Origin: Piscinibacter sp050175855
Lineage (GTDB): Bacteria; Pseudomonadota; Gammaproteobacteria; Burkholderiales; Burkholderiaceae_C
NCBI RefSeq assembly: GCF_050175855.1
Contig: NZ_JBFXIO010000314.1
Coordinates: 1-6,204 of the forward strand
Reading direction: 5' to 3'
Length of the DNA stretch: 6,204 bases
Notes under the pieces: generated by a model
Seen by the model: the letters and a program-made list of their open reading frames with translations, nothing else
What the model was told of the DNA's origin: nothing
The model's database searches: none
Translations under genes and position numbers: made by a program
Shown: positions 5,452 to 6,204 of the stretch, piece after piece
How the letters are laid out: the number at the start of each line of letters is the position of its first letter
Numbering within the stretch: the first letter of the stretch is position 1

Positions 5452-6161
5452 GGGTTGACGCCGTACTTGAGCGCCATCGCGTCGTTCATCGCCCACAGGA
5501 TGTCGAGCTTGAACTGCAGGATCTCCAGCGCCCGCTCCTGCAGCGCCCGCGTGTCGAAGTAGTCCAGCGTGATCGCCAGGCCCTGCTCCACGTCGCGCCG
5601 CGCCTGGCTGACGCGGTTGCGGAAGTAGCTCAGGCCCTCGGGCTCGATCCAGGCGTAGTGCTCGGGCCAGGTGGCCAGGCGCTGCTTGTGGATCTCGGGC
5701 GCGAACAGCTCGGTGAGCGACGAGCACACCGCCTCCTGCCACGGCGCGCGGCGGGCGAAGTTGACGTAGGCATCGACGGCGAACTTCACTGCCGGGATCA
5801 GGTGGCGCTGGTCTTCGACCTCCTCGCGCGTCAGGCCCACGGCCTCGGCCAGGCGCAGCCAGGCCTCGATGCCGCCCGGATCCTTCACGCCGCCGATCTC
5901 GAAGCCGTCGTGATCGAGGATGCGCTGGATCCAGCCGCGCCGCACCTCGCGGTCGGTGCAGTTCGACATCACCGCCGCGTCCTTGATGGGGATCGCGATC
6001 TGGTAGTAGAAGCGGTTGGCCACCCAGCCGCGGATCTGCTCCGGCGTCGCCTTGCCGGTGTTGAGCATCACGTTGAACGGGTGGTGGATGTGGTACGAGC
6101 GGCCGCGCTCGCGCAGCTTGGCTTCGAACTCGACTCGGTCCCAGGCAGGCGATGTCGTCAT
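5448..6161 (-). CDS. pqqC: Pyrroloquinoline-quinone synthase PqqC
   Basis: PqqC (237 residues) carries out the last step of PQQ synthesis, a cofactor-free ring closure and eight-electron oxidation using O2. The protein is all helical, of the TENA/haem-oxygenase-like fold. Family blocks are intact: SYHIHHPF (22-29), GWVANRFYYQ (45-54), IQRILDHDG (78-86), GGIEAWLRL, KFAVDAYVNFARRA, CSSLTELFAPEIH (146-158) and ILQFKLDILW (214-223). Residues matching the active site known from Klebsiella PqqC are present: Tyr23, His24, Arg80, His84, His158, Tyr179, Arg183 and Lys218, the later ones shifted by a 4-residue insertion near GGVKDPGG. The C-terminus is shorter than the Klebsiella one. An in-frame TGA at 6177-6179 lies just upstream, so the ATG at 6161 is the first usable start. 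Its ribosome site is weak, pointing to coupling with upstream pqqB. The 3' end overlaps pqqD by 4 bases. Confidence 0.97.
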   Translation of the reverse strand: MTTSPAWDRVEFEAKLRERGRSYHIHHPFNVMLNTGKATPEQIRGWVANRFYYQIAIPIKDAAVMSNCTDREVRRGWIQRILDHDGFEIGGVKDPGGIEAWLRLAEAVGLTREEVEDQRHLIPAVKFAVDAYVNFARRAPWQEAVCSSLTELFAPEIHKQRLATWPEHYAWIEPEGLSYFRNRVSQARRDVEQGLAITLDYFDTRALQERALEILQFKLDILWAMNDAMALKYGVNP

Positions 6162-6165
6162 CTCT

Positions 6166-6204
6166 GAGCTCGATGGTCATGCCTTCCTCGCAAGGCACGA
6201 TGCC
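6166..6204 (-). CDS. pqqB: PqqB, last 13 codons (rest outside window; stop codon not found)
   Basis: Upstream of pqqC on the minus strand the frame reads GIVPCEEGMTIEL, which resembles the usual PqqB ending (…DGMxIEL), and pqqB is the normal neighbour of pqqC. PqqB is a metallo-beta-lactamase-fold protein that hydroxylates the tyrosine ring of the cross-linked PqqA product. A stop would be expected right after the final Leu, but the next codon is AGA (6163-6165), and this frame then stays open through pqqC and into pqqD, up to 5176. The end given here is where family similarity stops, not an observed terminator codon. With 13 residues visible, the identity rests mainly on this ending and on gene order. 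Confidence 0.6.

Noticed and set aside
5382..6167. 261-residue plus-strand open frame opposite pqqC/pqqD
   Set aside because: Shadow of pqqC and pqqD; no signal or domain.
5176..6198. Single 340-residue minus-strand reading frame joining the pqqB end to pqqD
   Set aside because: The middle part is an alternative frame of pqqC with Arg/Ala/Pro-rich, non-protein-like composition. The ATG at 5451 gives a complete PqqD. Only the absence of a pqqB stop is reported as a finding.
1..6204. CRISPR arrays, tRNA or rRNA genes, insertion sequences, attachment sites
   Set aside because: No spaced direct repeats, no tRNA or rRNA-like stretch and no transposase or terminal repeats were seen; the window is fully taken up by coherent metabolic genes.

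Overview
The window is GC-rich, densely packed bacterial DNA with almost no intergenic space. It reads as a chromosomal segment of a PQQ-using proteobacterium, most likely a betaproteobacterium of the Rubrivivax/Leptothrix/Methylibium kind. That placement is an inference from gene content, base composition and protein style, not from a database match.

Left part (1-4052, all + strand): a run of exported proteins of the kind that accompanies periplasmic PQQ-dependent alcohol/methanol dehydrogenases. In order these are the C-terminal end of a YVTN-type beta-propeller protein, an MxaD-like SRPBCC protein, a metallo-beta-lactamase-fold protein of the quinoprotein-associated (SoxH-like) type, a SoxY-SoxZ fusion, a periplasmic thioredoxin-fold protein with a CAFC motif, and a dihaem c4-type cytochrome. 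The first five genes are separated by only 8-46 bases and look like one operon. The cytochrome follows after an 84-base gap that holds three consecutive inverted repeats. The dehydrogenase itself is not in the window and would be expected upstream of position 1.

Right part (4053-6204, all - strand): PQQ cofactor biosynthesis genes in the order pqqB (last codons only), pqqC, pqqD, pqqE, tightly coupled (pqqC/pqqD overlap by 4 bases, pqqD/pqqE are 4 bases apart). PqqC and PqqE keep all recognisable catalytic and cluster-binding residues. The two operons converge with zero bases between them: the stop codons of the cytochrome gene and pqqE together make TGATCA, and a hairpin that could end transcription lies inside the last codons of pqqE.

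Together, the right half makes the PQQ cofactor and the left half supplies periplasmic partners for the enzyme that uses it: a stimulating or docking protein, a cytochrome electron carrier, and a poorly understood SoxYZ/thioredoxin/metallohydrolase-like set that looks like a thiol-based carrier system. The most unusual points are the metallo-beta-lactamase-fold protein, which has lost most of its metal ligands, the possible thiol relay around it, and the missing pqqB stop codon.
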